64,000 nt of DNA from Chloracidobacterium sp. (GTDB taxonomy: Bacteria; Acidobacteriota; Blastocatellia; Pyrinomonadales; Pyrinomonadaceae): the NCBI GenBank assembly GCA_016716305.1, contig JADJWP010000002.1, positions 2,230,501 to 2,294,500 of the forward strand, read 5' to 3'. Positions 34,496 through 42,897 of the stretch are shown in pieces. Under the pieces are notes generated by a model. It worked only from the letters and a program-made list of their open reading frames with translations. It made no database searches and had not been told where the DNA came from. Made by a program: the position numbers and the translations under genes. Every line of letters begins with the position of its first letter. The first letter of the stretch is position 1.

Positions 34496-35902
34496 ATGCA
34501 TAAACCCATCGTCAAATGGCTGGTCACTATCGGCATCGGCGTTCTGATCTTTCTATTGCCGCGGCCCGAGGCCGTGACGGTCGAGGCATGGACGCTGCTT
34601 GCGATCTTTATTGCCACTATCGTCGGCTCGATCGTTCAGCCGTTGACAGGAAGCGCAATGGTTCTGCTTGGCGTGGTAGCCGTTGCATTGTTTCGCGCGG
34701 TGCCCATCGAGAAAGCTCTGAGCGGCTATGCTGATAAGTTCGTATGGCTGGTGCTGGCCGCCTTTTTTATATCGCGAGCGATGATCAAGACCGGGCTTGG
34801 CCACCGAATAGCATTGATCTTTGTCAGGCTGATCGGTAAAAAGACCCTTGGGCTGGGCTATTCGCTCGTTTTCACGGATCTCATACTTGCCTCGTTCATA
34901 CCCTCGACCGGTGCGCGTTCAGGCGGCATCATTCTGCCCATCGCCCGCAGCGTGACCGAAACGTACGATTCGCGGCCGGATGACGGCACCGCGGGGCGTC
35001 TGGGTACGTTTTTGATGACGATGCTGTATCAGTGTGAAGTGATACTCTGCGCCACCTTTCTTACAGGTCAGGCCTCGAACGTCATTATCGCCGGGTTTGC
35101 CGCTAAGCAAGCGAATGTCGATCTGAACTATTCTATTTGGTTCATTTCGGCGATCGTGCCGGCGATGGTCTCCCTAACGATTATTCCGCTGATGATCTAT
35201 AGGCTGTACCCGCCTGAAGTAAAGGAAACGCCGAATGCTGTCTCGTACGCCACCGAGGAACTACGCAAACTCGGTGCTTTGAACCGATCGGAGAAGACGC
35301 TTCTCATCGTGTTTGTCGCGGTTGTGATCATGTGGATAACTGCCAAATGGCATGGTATCGATTCGACGGTAGTCGCACTTGTCGGGATATCTGGTCTTCT
35401 TGTAACGGGCGTACTTGAGTGGCGCGATCTTATCGATGAGACACACGCCTGGGAAGTGTTCATCTGGTACGGCGGACTTGTAATGATGGCAACCGCACTC
35501 GGCGAAACGAACGTGACGACCTTGTTCGCCAATGGTATCGCGGCAACGATCAGCGGCGTCGAATGGCCGATCGCACTTGCCATACTTGGGCTCATCTTTT
35601 TCTACGCACACTACGCGTTCGCGTCGATCACGGCGCACGTCACTGCGATGTTCATTCCCTTCCTTGCCGTCACCATCGCTCTCGGTGCTCCGGCCGGCCT
35701 AACCGTCCTGTTGCTGACCTATTTTGCCAATTTAAGCGCGGGTTTGACACACTACGGCACAACACCTGCGCCGGTGTATTTTGGCTTGGGTTATGTAACT
35801 CAGACCCGCTGGTGGACCGTCGGGCTGATCGCATCGATCCTGAACATCATCATCTGGTCGACAGTAGGTCTTTTTTGGTGGAAGCTGATCGGTTGGTGGT
35901 AA
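34496..35902 (+). CDS. DASS/SLC13-family anion transporter
   Basis: Carrier (468 aa from MHKPIVKWLV) of the divalent anion:Na+ symporter family, similar to the CitT/2-oxoglutarate-malate translocator branch. Helical hairpin motifs are visible: ASFIPSTGARSGGIILPIA (first substrate site, SxxGxR-like) and TYFANLSAGLTHYGTTPAPVYFGLGYV (second site). An upstream start at 34424 would lie within the terminator hairpin and is rejected. There is no Shine-Dalgarno, only the T run of the hairpin, so the gene may be translated from a leaderless or very short-leader transcript. The likely substrate is a C4/C5 dicarboxylate. Confidence 0.88.
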   Translation: MHKPIVKWLVTIGIGVLIFLLPRPEAVTVEAWTLLAIFIATIVGSIVQPLTGSAMVLLGVVAVALFRAVPIEKALSGYADKFVWLVLAAFFISRAMIKTGLGHRIALIFVRLIGKKTLGLGYSLVFTDLILASFIPSTGARSGGIILPIARSVTETYDSRPDDGTAGRLGTFLMTMLYQCEVILCATFLTGQASNVIIAGFAAKQANVDLNYSIWFISAIVPAMVSLTIIPLMIYRLYPPEVKETPNAVSYATEELRKLGALNRSEKTLLIVFVAVVIMWITAKWHGIDSTVVALVGISGLLVTGVLEWRDLIDETHAWEVFIWYGGLVMMATALGETNVTTLFANGIAATISGVEWPIALAILGLIFFYAHYAFASITAHVTAMFIPFLAVTIALGAPAGLTVLLLTYFANLSAGLTHYGTTPAPVYFGLGYVTQTRWWTVGLIASILNIIIWSTVGLFWWKLIGWW

Positions 35903-35929
35903 ATAGGCGAAATACCTTCACGCCAAGAA

Positions 35930-35960
35930 AAAGGCAAAACACCGAGGGTGCTTTGCCTTT
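35930..35960. terminator. Bidirectional terminator
   Basis: Fourteen-position stem AAAGGCAAAACACC/GGTGCTTTGCCTTT with one mismatch and a three-base loop, between the converging DASS and PpiD-like genes. A-rich left and T-rich right flanks suit both directions. Confidence 0.85.
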
Positions 35961-35982
35961 CGCGATTTGATTGAACCAAACA

Positions 35983-37968
35983 TCACATACCGGGGAAGCC
36001 GGACGGCGACGCCGGTGACACCTCGTCGAGCTTTGCGATCGCATCGGGATAGATCTTGATGCTGCCGGACGATTCCATTCTTTGCCTTGCGGCTGCTACA
36101 TAGTCCGAAAAGACCTCACCGCGTTTTCGCAACAGCATCTCTTCGGTCAACTTGTCACGCTGCTGAGCAAACTCTTCCATGTTCGCCTCCGTGCGATTGG
36201 TGACGCCGACCACATAGTAATTTTCACCTATCTTTATCGGGTCCTTGCCTACTTCGCCCGCGCGTAAACCGTAGATCGCATCTTCAAGCTGTTCGCTGGT
36301 CGAAGCCGATGGGCCCTCACCAAGCGGTGACCCAAGAATGAAGGATTTTGATTCACCCGCCTTCAGCCCCTTTGCGGTCGCCGCTGCGGCGATCGCCGTT
36401 GGCGATCCGGAACCGGAAGCGATCTGGCGCGCGATCTCTTCGATCTGCGCGCGAGCCTTTTCAACCTTCACGATCTCGGTGATCCGCGCTCTGACCTCAT
36501 CAAATTCGGCATCTCTCGGTTCTTTCTTGTCAACTAGAAGCGGGATTGCAAAACCCTCCGGTACCGGTATCTCGTCGCCTACGTCCATCGCATTTTCAAG
36601 TCCGGCGATACCGTCTTCGAACTGCGGCGATGTGCCGATCTTATCGACGTTGTCGCCCGGTTTGACATATGCCGTCTCTCGGACCATATCCGCCACGGCC
36701 ATGTTCGCCTGAGCTGAAAAGTCCTGAGCGGTCTTCTGCACGTCCTTGTTTTCCCGCAATGCGGCAACGGCCTTTTTTGCCATTTCGGCAGCCGCTGCGT
36801 AGGCCCGACGGTTGCGGAGGCCGACCTCGAGTTCGCGTCTGGCATCTTCAAAGGGTTTCGGCACTGCCTCGCCGCGTCGAAGTATGAAATACCGGCCCTG
36901 ATAGTTTATCGGTTCAGTTATTTCACCGGGTTTCATTTTGATCAGACGCTGATACGGATCGTCCGGCTTGTTCAGATTCTCACGTACCGGTCCAGGCAAC
37001 GCACCGCCCTTCACCGAACTAACGGCATTTTCCGATTGGCCTTTTGCGATCTCGGCGAATGCTTCCTGCGAAACGATCGGCCCGTCCTTTCTCAGGCGCT
37101 CTACTAATGTTGTCGCCTTTTCGTAAACCTGGCCATCGAATTCCGGCTTTGGTATCCGTAGCACGATCTCCTGACCCAGAACGCCAGCGTTCTTTTTGTC
37201 TTCGGGCAGTTTGTCGTATTCCGCCCTCAGGTCCGCATCGGTGATCGAAAGCTTTTCGCCGATCTTCGCGGTGTTAAGGAACACGTAGCGGATCTTCTTT
37301 TGCGGAACGCTGATGTAATAAGCCTGTTTGTTTTTTTCAAAGTAATCTCGAAGATCCGCATCCGAAGGCGTGATAGACTTCGCAAGATCGGCCGGGCTTA
37401 TCACAACATATGAAAGGTCGAATTTTGCATTGTTTCGCTGAAAATCTTTTAGAACTTCTTCTTCTGAGACCGTGACCCCAGAGGATATGAAAGCCCGCAG
37501 CTTGCTTGCGCTAAGGTCATCACGAACGCCATCTTCGAATGCGGCGATGTTGCCATACTGTTCGACGATGCTCTGTTCGTATTGTTTCTGGTCGAATGGT
37601 TTGCCGTCCTGAGGCTTGAACTGGCGGCGGATCTCGGCCGCTACCTCGGCATCAGATGCCGTAAGTCCGAGCCGAGCAGCCTCAACACGGGCTATCCGGC
37701 TGCTTATAAGGCCGTCGAGCACAAGCCTTGCCGGATATGGCCTTCCCTGCATAAATCGGCTGTAGTTCTCTTTTTGCCGTGCGACCTCGCCGACGGTGAT
37801 ATATTCACCGGAAACGGTTGCCGCCGTCTCGCTGCTTTGCGTCAGGTTGGCGGCAAGGTCCCCGCGAGTCGGAGCATAAAAGAAAACAAGGCTCGCCACC
37901 ATCAGGATGGCGAATGCGAGAAGAACGAAATTACGTGTCTTCTCAAGACGTGAAATAAACCTTAACAT
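35983..37968 (-). CDS. PpiD/SurA-like peptidyl-prolyl isomerase
   Basis: Membrane-anchored periplasmic foldase (661 aa). One N-terminal helix (about residues 13-31, FVLLAFAILMVASLVFFY) is followed by a SurA_N-type chaperone domain, starting with the ATVSGEYITVGEVARQK block. A parvulin-type domain is centred at about residues 270-365 (SVKGGALPGPV ... MKPGEITEPINYQGRYFIL), and a second, divergent parvulin-like region spans about 455-600. The architecture matches PpiD. It would help fold exported proteins such as the TonB receptor; no client is shown. It is divergent from NAD kinase across about 220 bases. Confidence 0.9.
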   Translation of the reverse strand: MLRFISRLEKTRNFVLLAFAILMVASLVFFYAPTRGDLAANLTQSSETAATVSGEYITVGEVARQKENYSRFMQGRPYPARLVLDGLISSRIARVEAARLGLTASDAEVAAEIRRQFKPQDGKPFDQKQYEQSIVEQYGNIAAFEDGVRDDLSASKLRAFISSGVTVSEEEVLKDFQRNNAKFDLSYVVISPADLAKSITPSDADLRDYFEKNKQAYYISVPQKKIRYVFLNTAKIGEKLSITDADLRAEYDKLPEDKKNAGVLGQEIVLRIPKPEFDGQVYEKATTLVERLRKDGPIVSQEAFAEIAKGQSENAVSSVKGGALPGPVRENLNKPDDPYQRLIKMKPGEITEPINYQGRYFILRRGEAVPKPFEDARRELEVGLRNRRAYAAAAEMAKKAVAALRENKDVQKTAQDFSAQANMAVADMVRETAYVKPGDNVDKIGTSPQFEDGIAGLENAMDVGDEIPVPEGFAIPLLVDKKEPRDAEFDEVRARITEIVKVEKARAQIEEIARQIASGSGSPTAIAAAATAKGLKAGESKSFILGSPLGEGPSASTSEQLEDAIYGLRAGEVGKDPIKIGENYYVVGVTNRTEANMEEFAQQRDKLTEEMLLRKRGEVFSDYVAAARQRMESSGSIKIYPDAIAKLDEVSPASPSGFPGM

Positions 37969-38189
37969 CTGATATTACCTAAGCTTTTCGAATTTGCTGA
38001 TTTTTCGGACAAACCGCAATTTTAGCAAAATAACGCCCCGATTCCAACACGAACACCCCCGGTGTCTTCGGCGGATCAGCCAACGCCCGGTCATCAACAA
38101 ATGCAAAGCGTTGATATTTCCGGCGATTTCATCAATACTTTCACGTCAGAGAAACTTGATCTCTGGAAGCAACTTTCGCAAGCAAGACG

Positions 38190-39065
38190 ATGGCAAAAGC
38201 CGGAATCTCAAATGTCGGTATCGCAGTCAAGCGAGATCATGCCGAAGCGCTCAGGACGGCTCATGAGCTGTCGGAATGGCTCGGCAAGCGCGGCATAAAG
38301 GTCCTCGGTGATCCATATGTCAGCCCAGCCGCCGATTCCTCACGCCATTTCGCTGGCGAATCAGAAGGTCTGTTCGGTGCATCTGCTGATCTGATCGTCG
38401 TTCTCGGCGGTGACGGAACGATGATCTCGACGGCGCGATTGATCGGCGATGCCGAGTGTCTTGTTCTGGGGGTGAATTACGGCAGTCTTGGCTATTTGAC
38501 CGATTTCCGGATCGAAGAGATGTACGAAGCGCTCGAGGCGATCTTTGCTGGTGAATATGAGATAGATCGACGAGTGATGCTTACGGCCGAGCATTGGCGG
38601 GGCGACGAGATGCGTGCGAAGGGACGCGTGCTTAACGATGTCGTGATAAACAAATCTGCCCTCGCCCGCATCATCGAGATCGAGGCAAGACTCAACGGGC
38701 TTTTTGTGAACTCGTTCCGGGCTGATGGATTGATCGTTGCGACTCCGACCGGTTCGACGGCGTATAATCTTTCGGCAGGCGGCCCGATAGTCTATCCGTC
38801 AATGAACGCCGTTGTCCTGACTCCGATCTGCCCGTTTACCTTGACCAATCGCCCGATAGTCGTGCCGGACGATGCCGAGATCGAACTAAACCTCCAGAAC
38901 GAGAACGAAGGTGTCGTTCTGACGCTCGACGGCCAGACGGGCTACCCGATGCATTCTCACGACCGAGTGATCATTCGAAAAAGCCGAACGACATTTAACC
39001 TCGTCCAGCCACCGAACCGAAATTACTTTGACGTTTTGAGGAACAAATTGAAGTGGGGCAGGTGA
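38190..39065 (+). CDS. nadK: NAD kinase
   Basis: Phosphorylates NAD to NADP using ATP or polyphosphate. The diagnostic motif is VVLGGDGTMISTARL (GGDGT with the catalytic Asp). Others follow: VNYGSLGYLTDF, LNDVVINKS, RADGLIVATPTGSTAYNLSAGGP (the NE/D-rich and STAYNLSAGG blocks) and VVLTLDGQTGY. The length of 291 aa is typical. The gene begins with MAKAGISNVGIAVKRDHAEA; no strong Shine-Dalgarno is seen. It stands alone, convergent with the alkyltransferase-like gene. Confidence 0.96.
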   Translation: MAKAGISNVGIAVKRDHAEALRTAHELSEWLGKRGIKVLGDPYVSPAADSSRHFAGESEGLFGASADLIVVLGGDGTMISTARLIGDAECLVLGVNYGSLGYLTDFRIEEMYEALEAIFAGEYEIDRRVMLTAEHWRGDEMRAKGRVLNDVVINKSALARIIEIEARLNGLFVNSFRADGLIVATPTGSTAYNLSAGGPIVYPSMNAVVLTPICPFTLTNRPIVVPDDAEIELNLQNENEGVVLTLDGQTGYPMHSHDRVIIRKSRTTFNLVQPPNRNYFDVLRNKLKWGR

Positions 39066-39114
39066 ATCTCAGCCTTTAGCGACGCGGATTCAAGACCGAG
39101 CAGACTGCAGGTCA

Positions 39115-39480
39115 TTACCATGTGAGCAGGCTTGGTTGTCGATCGTCGTCAGGACCTGATCCGTCTGGATACCACGTGAACCTCTTTAGGTCGCATCGTC
39201 CTTTCGAATCAAATTCGACGCCCTCCTGCTCAAGCATCTCCTGCTGAAGATTCAATGGGATCGTAAGCCGTCCGGTCGAGCATTTTCCCTGCGAATTGAT
39301 GACACGCTGCCAGGGAACGCCTTCGCTGTCCGTTGCGTGCATTACATATCCGACCGTTCGGGGTGTATAGCCCTCGCCGAGTATTGCAGCGATCTGTCCA
39401 TAGGTCATTACTCGTCCCGGAGGTATCTGACGGACGAGTTTGTAAACCCTTTCTTTATAGGTCTCGTCGCTTACATTCAT
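39115..39480 (-). CDS. Alkyltransferase-like (ATL) DNA repair protein
   Basis: Short MGMT-like protein (121 aa from MNVSDETYKE) in which the alkyl-accepting Cys of PCHR is replaced: the site reads Pro56-Trp57-Gln-Arg-Val (GVPWQRVINS). That Trp is the hallmark of ATL proteins, which bind O6-alkylguanine without removing it and hand the lesion to nucleotide excision repair. The DNA-binding helix with RTVGYVMHA and the arginine finger region are intact. The ATG overlaps the stop of the upstream cyclase gene (ATGA), implying coupled translation. Confidence 0.9.
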   Translation of the reverse strand: MNVSDETYKERVYKLVRQIPPGRVMTYGQIAAILGEGYTPRTVGYVMHATDSEGVPWQRVINSQGKCSTGRLTIPLNLQQEMLEQEGVEFDSKGRCDLKRFTWYPDGSGPDDDRQPSLLTW

Positions 39481-40112
39481 CGTTGTATCAGTACGGTCCG
39501 AGCCGGTGAGCCGTCGCCTGTACCGCCGATGTATTTTAGCGGCATGCAAATAATATCGTAGTCGCCTGACGGAACTTCACGCAGATCGACACCCTCGAGA
39601 ATAACGACCTCGCGCTCAAGCAACGCAAGGTGAACCGGATGCCCCGTCGAGCCAAAGGCTTCGATCGATAGGTAGTCGATGCCGACGAGTTTGATGCCCG
39701 TTTCAGCCAATTTGTCAGCGGTCGCTTGCGATATTGCGGTGAAGTCCGTCCTGAAGCCGGCCTCAGGCGTGCTCCAGAATGCGGAGTTTCGGGTCTTAAA
39801 GAGCACACGCTCCACGCCGTCGAGTTCACCGATATTCTCAGGCTCGATCAGCATAACTTCGTCGGGAACCTCGATCACCCGGCACGGCCCCATCAGTTTT
39901 TCAAGGTCGAGCTCGTCGACCGTTCTTGTACCTTCAATAAAGTGGTTCGGAGCGTCGACGTGTGTTGCTGTATGGACGCCAAAACACATTTTTGAGACGT
40001 TCGCTGAATCACCACGTTCAAGTGCGGCAAACGACTCGACCCGAGCTTCGGAATCACCATCGTAGATCGGCACACCATTGCTGATCGGTACCGTAATATC
40101 GTATATCCTCAT
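39477..40112 (-). CDS. Cyclase/kynurenine formamidase-like hydrolase
   Basis: Metal-dependent amide hydrolase of the cyclase family (211 aa). The metal-binding motif is His47-x3-His51-x-Asp53-x3-His57 (GVHTATHVDAPNHF), matching HxGTHxDxPxHF with Ala for Gly. Later blocks TRNSAFW and GIDYLSIEAFGSTGHPVHLALL contain the conserved catalytic residues. The family includes KynB (N-formylkynurenine hydrolysis) and cyclic-imide or ester hydrolases, so the substrate is unsure. The aromatic decarboxylase far upstream does not prove a tryptophan pathway. It overlaps the ATL gene by four bases. Confidence 0.87.
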   Translation of the reverse strand: MRIYDITVPISNGVPIYDGDSEARVESFAALERGDSANVSKMCFGVHTATHVDAPNHFIEGTRTVDELDLEKLMGPCRVIEVPDEVMLIEPENIGELDGVERVLFKTRNSAFWSTPEAGFRTDFTAISQATADKLAETGIKLVGIDYLSIEAFGSTGHPVHLALLEREVVILEGVDLREVPSGDYDIICMPLKYIGGTGDGSPARTVLIQR

Positions 40113-40198
40113 TTCGAAAAGAATATTTTAACTTGCTTTGAAGAACAAATCTTGCTCGAGCCCTTTGCGTCTTCACGCCTTTGCGGGAAACTGTCGAT

Positions 40199-40483
40199 AT
40201 GGATATAAAGCACATCGAAAAAGGCGGACGCGGCGCATTTCTTATAAAGGTAGACGGTAAACGCCTTGCTGAGATGACCTATGTAACCGCCGGCGAGACC
40301 GGCATTATCATTGATCATACCGAGGTCGACGAGAGCCTACGCGGCCAGAAGGTCGGCGACAAATTGCTCGCCGCAGCTGTGGATCATGCGCGTTCAAAAG
40401 GCCTGAAGATCTTTGCGACCTGCCCATTCGCACTTCGGAAACTAACGAATAACAGCGAATACCACGACGTCTTTTCGGCTTGA
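40199..40483 (+). CDS. Small GNAT-like protein, YjdJ/NATD1 type
   Basis: Acetyl-CoA-binding domain of about 94 aa (MDIKHIEKGGRGAFLIK; an in-frame TTG six codons upstream is less likely). It has TEVDESLRGQKVGDKLL as the acetyl-CoA loop, and the family-typical FATCPFALRKLTNN block with the Cys-Pro pair followed by a Tyr-His-Asp near the end. These minimal GNATs (YjdJ, human NATD1) are poorly understood. It is divergent from the cyclase gene. Confidence 0.87.
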   Translation: MDIKHIEKGGRGAFLIKVDGKRLAEMTYVTAGETGIIIDHTEVDESLRGQKVGDKLLAAAVDHARSKGLKIFATCPFALRKLTNNSEYHDVFSA

Positions 40484-40690
40484 TCGATACAGGCGCACGG
40501 TTCATTTCGAGGCTGATTCTTCAACGGCGGACCATTCTTTTTGTTTGAGTTTTCTGCAAAAATGCTGTTATATTGGGTGATGGCGACCTCCTGCGCTGTC
40601 CGATAACTTCCCATCTTCACTTCCCGAAATACCTGGCTTTAGTTTGGTAAACGCCCTCTTCCTTCCGCCGTTATTAAGAGTGATCTTCAT

Positions 40691-41788
40691 ATGAAACCAG
40701 CATCCATACTAACGTACTCGTTTTTGCTATCGGTGATCTGCGTTGCAGTCTCGACAGATGTAGATGCTCAGAGTTGCATCGGACTGGGAGGCAGCAACCC
40801 GACCTCTCATAGCCAGAATTTCAACGGCCTTGGTTCGAGCCCAGCGCCGCAGTTCACGGATTCGGCGAATGTTTTTGTGCTTAATCCGAGCGGTCCACGA
40901 AGATACCTCGGAAAGTTTGACAATGCGATCGCCGATAATGGCGGCACTGTTAATGTACCGGGCTGGGCAATAGTCGAAGAAGGGACAAACAGCAGTTCAG
41001 TAACCGGGCGCTACGCCGCCGGAAACGGTTCGGGTGGCGGCGCGAATGCATATAGCTTCGGTTCCGACTCCGATCGAGCACTCGGTTCAATAAATGACGA
41101 TTCGATGGCCATCGTTTATGTCGGCGGCTGTTTTACAAATACGAGCCTCGGAGCGATCAATTCGGTTGAGATCGCGTTCTCGGGCGAGATGTGGCGTCGC
41201 GGAGCTAGCGGGGCGCAAACTGACCGTCTCGATTTTGAATATGCGGTCAACGCGACAAACCTCTATAGCGGATCGTACACACCGGCCGACGCGTTTGATT
41301 TCGTTACTCCGAATACCTCAGGAGGCGCCGGTGCCCGCAACGGTAACGACCCTGCATATCGTACGGTCTTTCCAACTGCGACACTTAATGTAACGGTTGC
41401 TCCGGGCGAATCGCTTTATATTCGTTGGGTGGACACGAACATTGCCGGTGCCGACGATGGACTTGCGATCGACGACTTTGCCATCTCGTTCTTCATTCCA
41501 TCTTCATCGCCTGTTGAGATCGCCGGACGTGTAACGGATTCGCGGTTACGAGGGGTGGGTAACGTCCGACTCGAACTGCAAGGCCCAAGCGGCGAGACCT
41601 GGATAACCATCACCAACCCATTCGGTCATTATCGATTCACGGGTATACCATCGGGCGAGACTTACCTGGTTACTGCGTCGGGTAAGGGGTTGGTCTTTGC
41701 TGAACCAAGCCGCATTATCGATGCCGGCGAGAATCTGGACGACGTTGATTTTCAAACGCTTCCTGATTCAAAAAGAGTTCGGTTTTAG
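40691..41788 (+). CDS. Secreted protein with C-terminal carboxypeptidase-like regulatory domain
   Basis: Exported protein of unknown function (365 aa). The signal peptide ends about residue 25 (VSTDVDAQ). Residues about 30-275 form a Gly/Asn/Ser-rich beta domain, resembling PEP-CTERM-like or nuclease-associated extracellular sandwiches (FDNAIADNGGTVNVPGW, WVDTNIAGADDGLAIDDFAI). The C-terminal 80 residues form a CarboxypepD_reg-like beta sandwich (AGRVTDSRLRGVGNVRLEL ... GHYRFTGIPSGETY), the same module seen in the TonB receptor. The pattern WVDxNxxGxDDGLAIDDF is recurrent in acidobacterial secreted proteins, but its role is unknown. Confidence 0.75.
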   Translation: MKPASILTYSFLLSVICVAVSTDVDAQSCIGLGGSNPTSHSQNFNGLGSSPAPQFTDSANVFVLNPSGPRRYLGKFDNAIADNGGTVNVPGWAIVEEGTNSSSVTGRYAAGNGSGGGANAYSFGSDSDRALGSINDDSMAIVYVGGCFTNTSLGAINSVEIAFSGEMWRRGASGAQTDRLDFEYAVNATNLYSGSYTPADAFDFVTPNTSGGAGARNGNDPAYRTVFPTATLNVTVAPGESLYIRWVDTNIAGADDGLAIDDFAISFFIPSSSPVEIAGRVTDSRLRGVGNVRLELQGPSGETWITITNPFGHYRFTGIPSGETYLVTASGKGLVFAEPSRIIDAGENLDDVDFQTLPDSKRVRF

Positions 41789-41820
41789 CATTTCTTATTA
41801 GGCGTTCTACAATTTGATCA

Positions 41821-42651
41821 ATGAACGAGATCGATATGCCTCGGATCGCTGCTTCGAGCTACTCGAATACCGCGCCTCTGGTTTGGAGTTTTTTATACGG
41901 CTCTCAGCATGGCAGGGTCGAGCTGATCCTGGACAACGCGCCCGCCCGCTCAGCCGAGCTTCTGAGTCAGGATCGTGTCGATGCTGCACTCGTGCCGGTC
42001 ATTGCTTCGCAGTTTATTGATGGGGTTCGATTGATTCCGGATGTGTGCGTCGGAGCGGCCAAAAGCGTTCGAAGTGTCTGTATTGCGACCAAAGGCTGCG
42101 AATTGGAAGATGTCCGGACGGTTTCGCTTGATGTCTCTTCACGAACCTCTGTTCTGTTGACCAAGATCATTTTCCGCGAGTTCCTCGGATTCGAACCCGA
42201 ATGGCGGGAAGCTAGACCGAACATCGACGCTATGCTAACCGAATCAGACGCTGCATTGCTGATCGGCGACCCGGCACTCTCGATCGTCGTCGCCGGTCAT
42301 TCGGGCAAAGGTTCGGACCGCGAAGTGACGATCCGGACGTTCGATCTTGCCGAACTATGGCATCGATACACAGGGAATGGATTTGTTTTTGCTATGTGGA
42401 TGACACGGAGGGCGAAATGTCCCGTCGATTTTGCCGCTGCGCGGGATGAAGGCTTGCTTCACATTTCAGAGATCGCCTCGAACTACCAGCCTGAGATCGG
42501 ACTGACGCGAGACGACATGATCGAATACTTGACCGGAAATATTTCTTATTCGATAGACGAGTCAATGCGTTCGGGTATGGAATTGTATTTTGAACTTGCC
42601 GAAAAGAACGGACTGATCGAGACGAACCGCCGACTGGAATTTGTCTATTAG
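41821..42651 (+). CDS. mqnA: Chorismate dehydratase (futalosine pathway)
   Basis: First step of the futalosine menaquinone pathway: dehydrates chorismate to 3-enolpyruvyl-benzoate. The periplasmic-binding-protein-like fold opens MPRIAASSYSNTAPLVWSF, the MqnA signature for the substrate pocket. It then has SQDRVDAALVPVIAS, IPDVCVGAAKSVRSVCI (SxGxVxSV-like block) and DAALLIGDPAL, followed by WHRYTGNGFVFAMWM. The length of 276 aa is usual. mqnC lies one kilobase downstream, supporting the pathway. The gene is cytoplasmic and lacks a signal peptide. Confidence 0.92.
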   Translation: MNEIDMPRIAASSYSNTAPLVWSFLYGSQHGRVELILDNAPARSAELLSQDRVDAALVPVIASQFIDGVRLIPDVCVGAAKSVRSVCIATKGCELEDVRTVSLDVSSRTSVLLTKIIFREFLGFEPEWREARPNIDAMLTESDAALLIGDPALSIVVAGHSGKGSDREVTIRTFDLAELWHRYTGNGFVFAMWMTRRAKCPVDFAAARDEGLLHISEIASNYQPEIGLTRDDMIEYLTGNISYSIDESMRSGMELYFELAEKNGLIETNRRLEFVY

Positions 42652-42752
42652 CTGAACAATCCCGAGTAGAACAAAAGCAACCATCCTGCAACGATCACAA
42701 AGACCAGCAGGCCAATATCGGTTGTTCCAATTTGATTTTCGCGATCTTGCAT
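42648..42752 (-). CDS. 34-residue single-TM peptide
   Basis: Too short for ordinary length cut-offs. The frame reads MQDRENQIGTTDIGLL, then a strongly hydrophobic stretch ending LFYSGLFS, which forms a single membrane helix (about residues 13-30). A GAAGGA ribosome site lies about ten bases upstream of the ATG. The stop overlaps the end of mqnA by four bases in convergent orientation. An inverted repeat at 42790-42815 lies just upstream. No homologue is recognised. It might be a small membrane regulator; real expression is unproven. Confidence 0.55.
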   Translation of the reverse strand: MQDRENQIGTTDIGLLVFVIVAGWLLLFYSGLFS

Positions 42753-42789
42753 ACCGAGCGTTCCTTCAAATATTGCTTTCCTACCCTAA

Positions 42790-42815
42790 TACGCGTAGAA
42801 ATTTGCTCACGCGTA
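42790..42815. promoter_or_regulatory. Inverted repeat TACGCGT/ACGCGTA
   Basis: Seven-base perfect inverted repeat with a 12-base spacer about 40 bases upstream of the 34-aa gene start (minus strand), in a gene-free stretch. It has the size of a dimeric operator. Confidence 0.4.
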
Positions 42816-42897
42816 TCAAACCAACGACAAATGGTGATTCGACGATCACACCTCAATAGATTTAAAGACGCAAAGCAGGCAATATTCTTGCCGATCT

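Noticed and set aside
40140..40190. Possible dispersed repeat CCTTTGCGTCTTCACGCC
   Set aside because: It resembles a family of environmental-genome repeats, but only one partial copy is visible here, so it was not listed as a feature.
40384..40620. Minus-strand 78-codon frame before the secreted-protein gene
   Set aside because: It overlaps the small GNAT gene, has no recognisable domain and no ribosome site; the region more likely holds the promoter of the 40691 gene.
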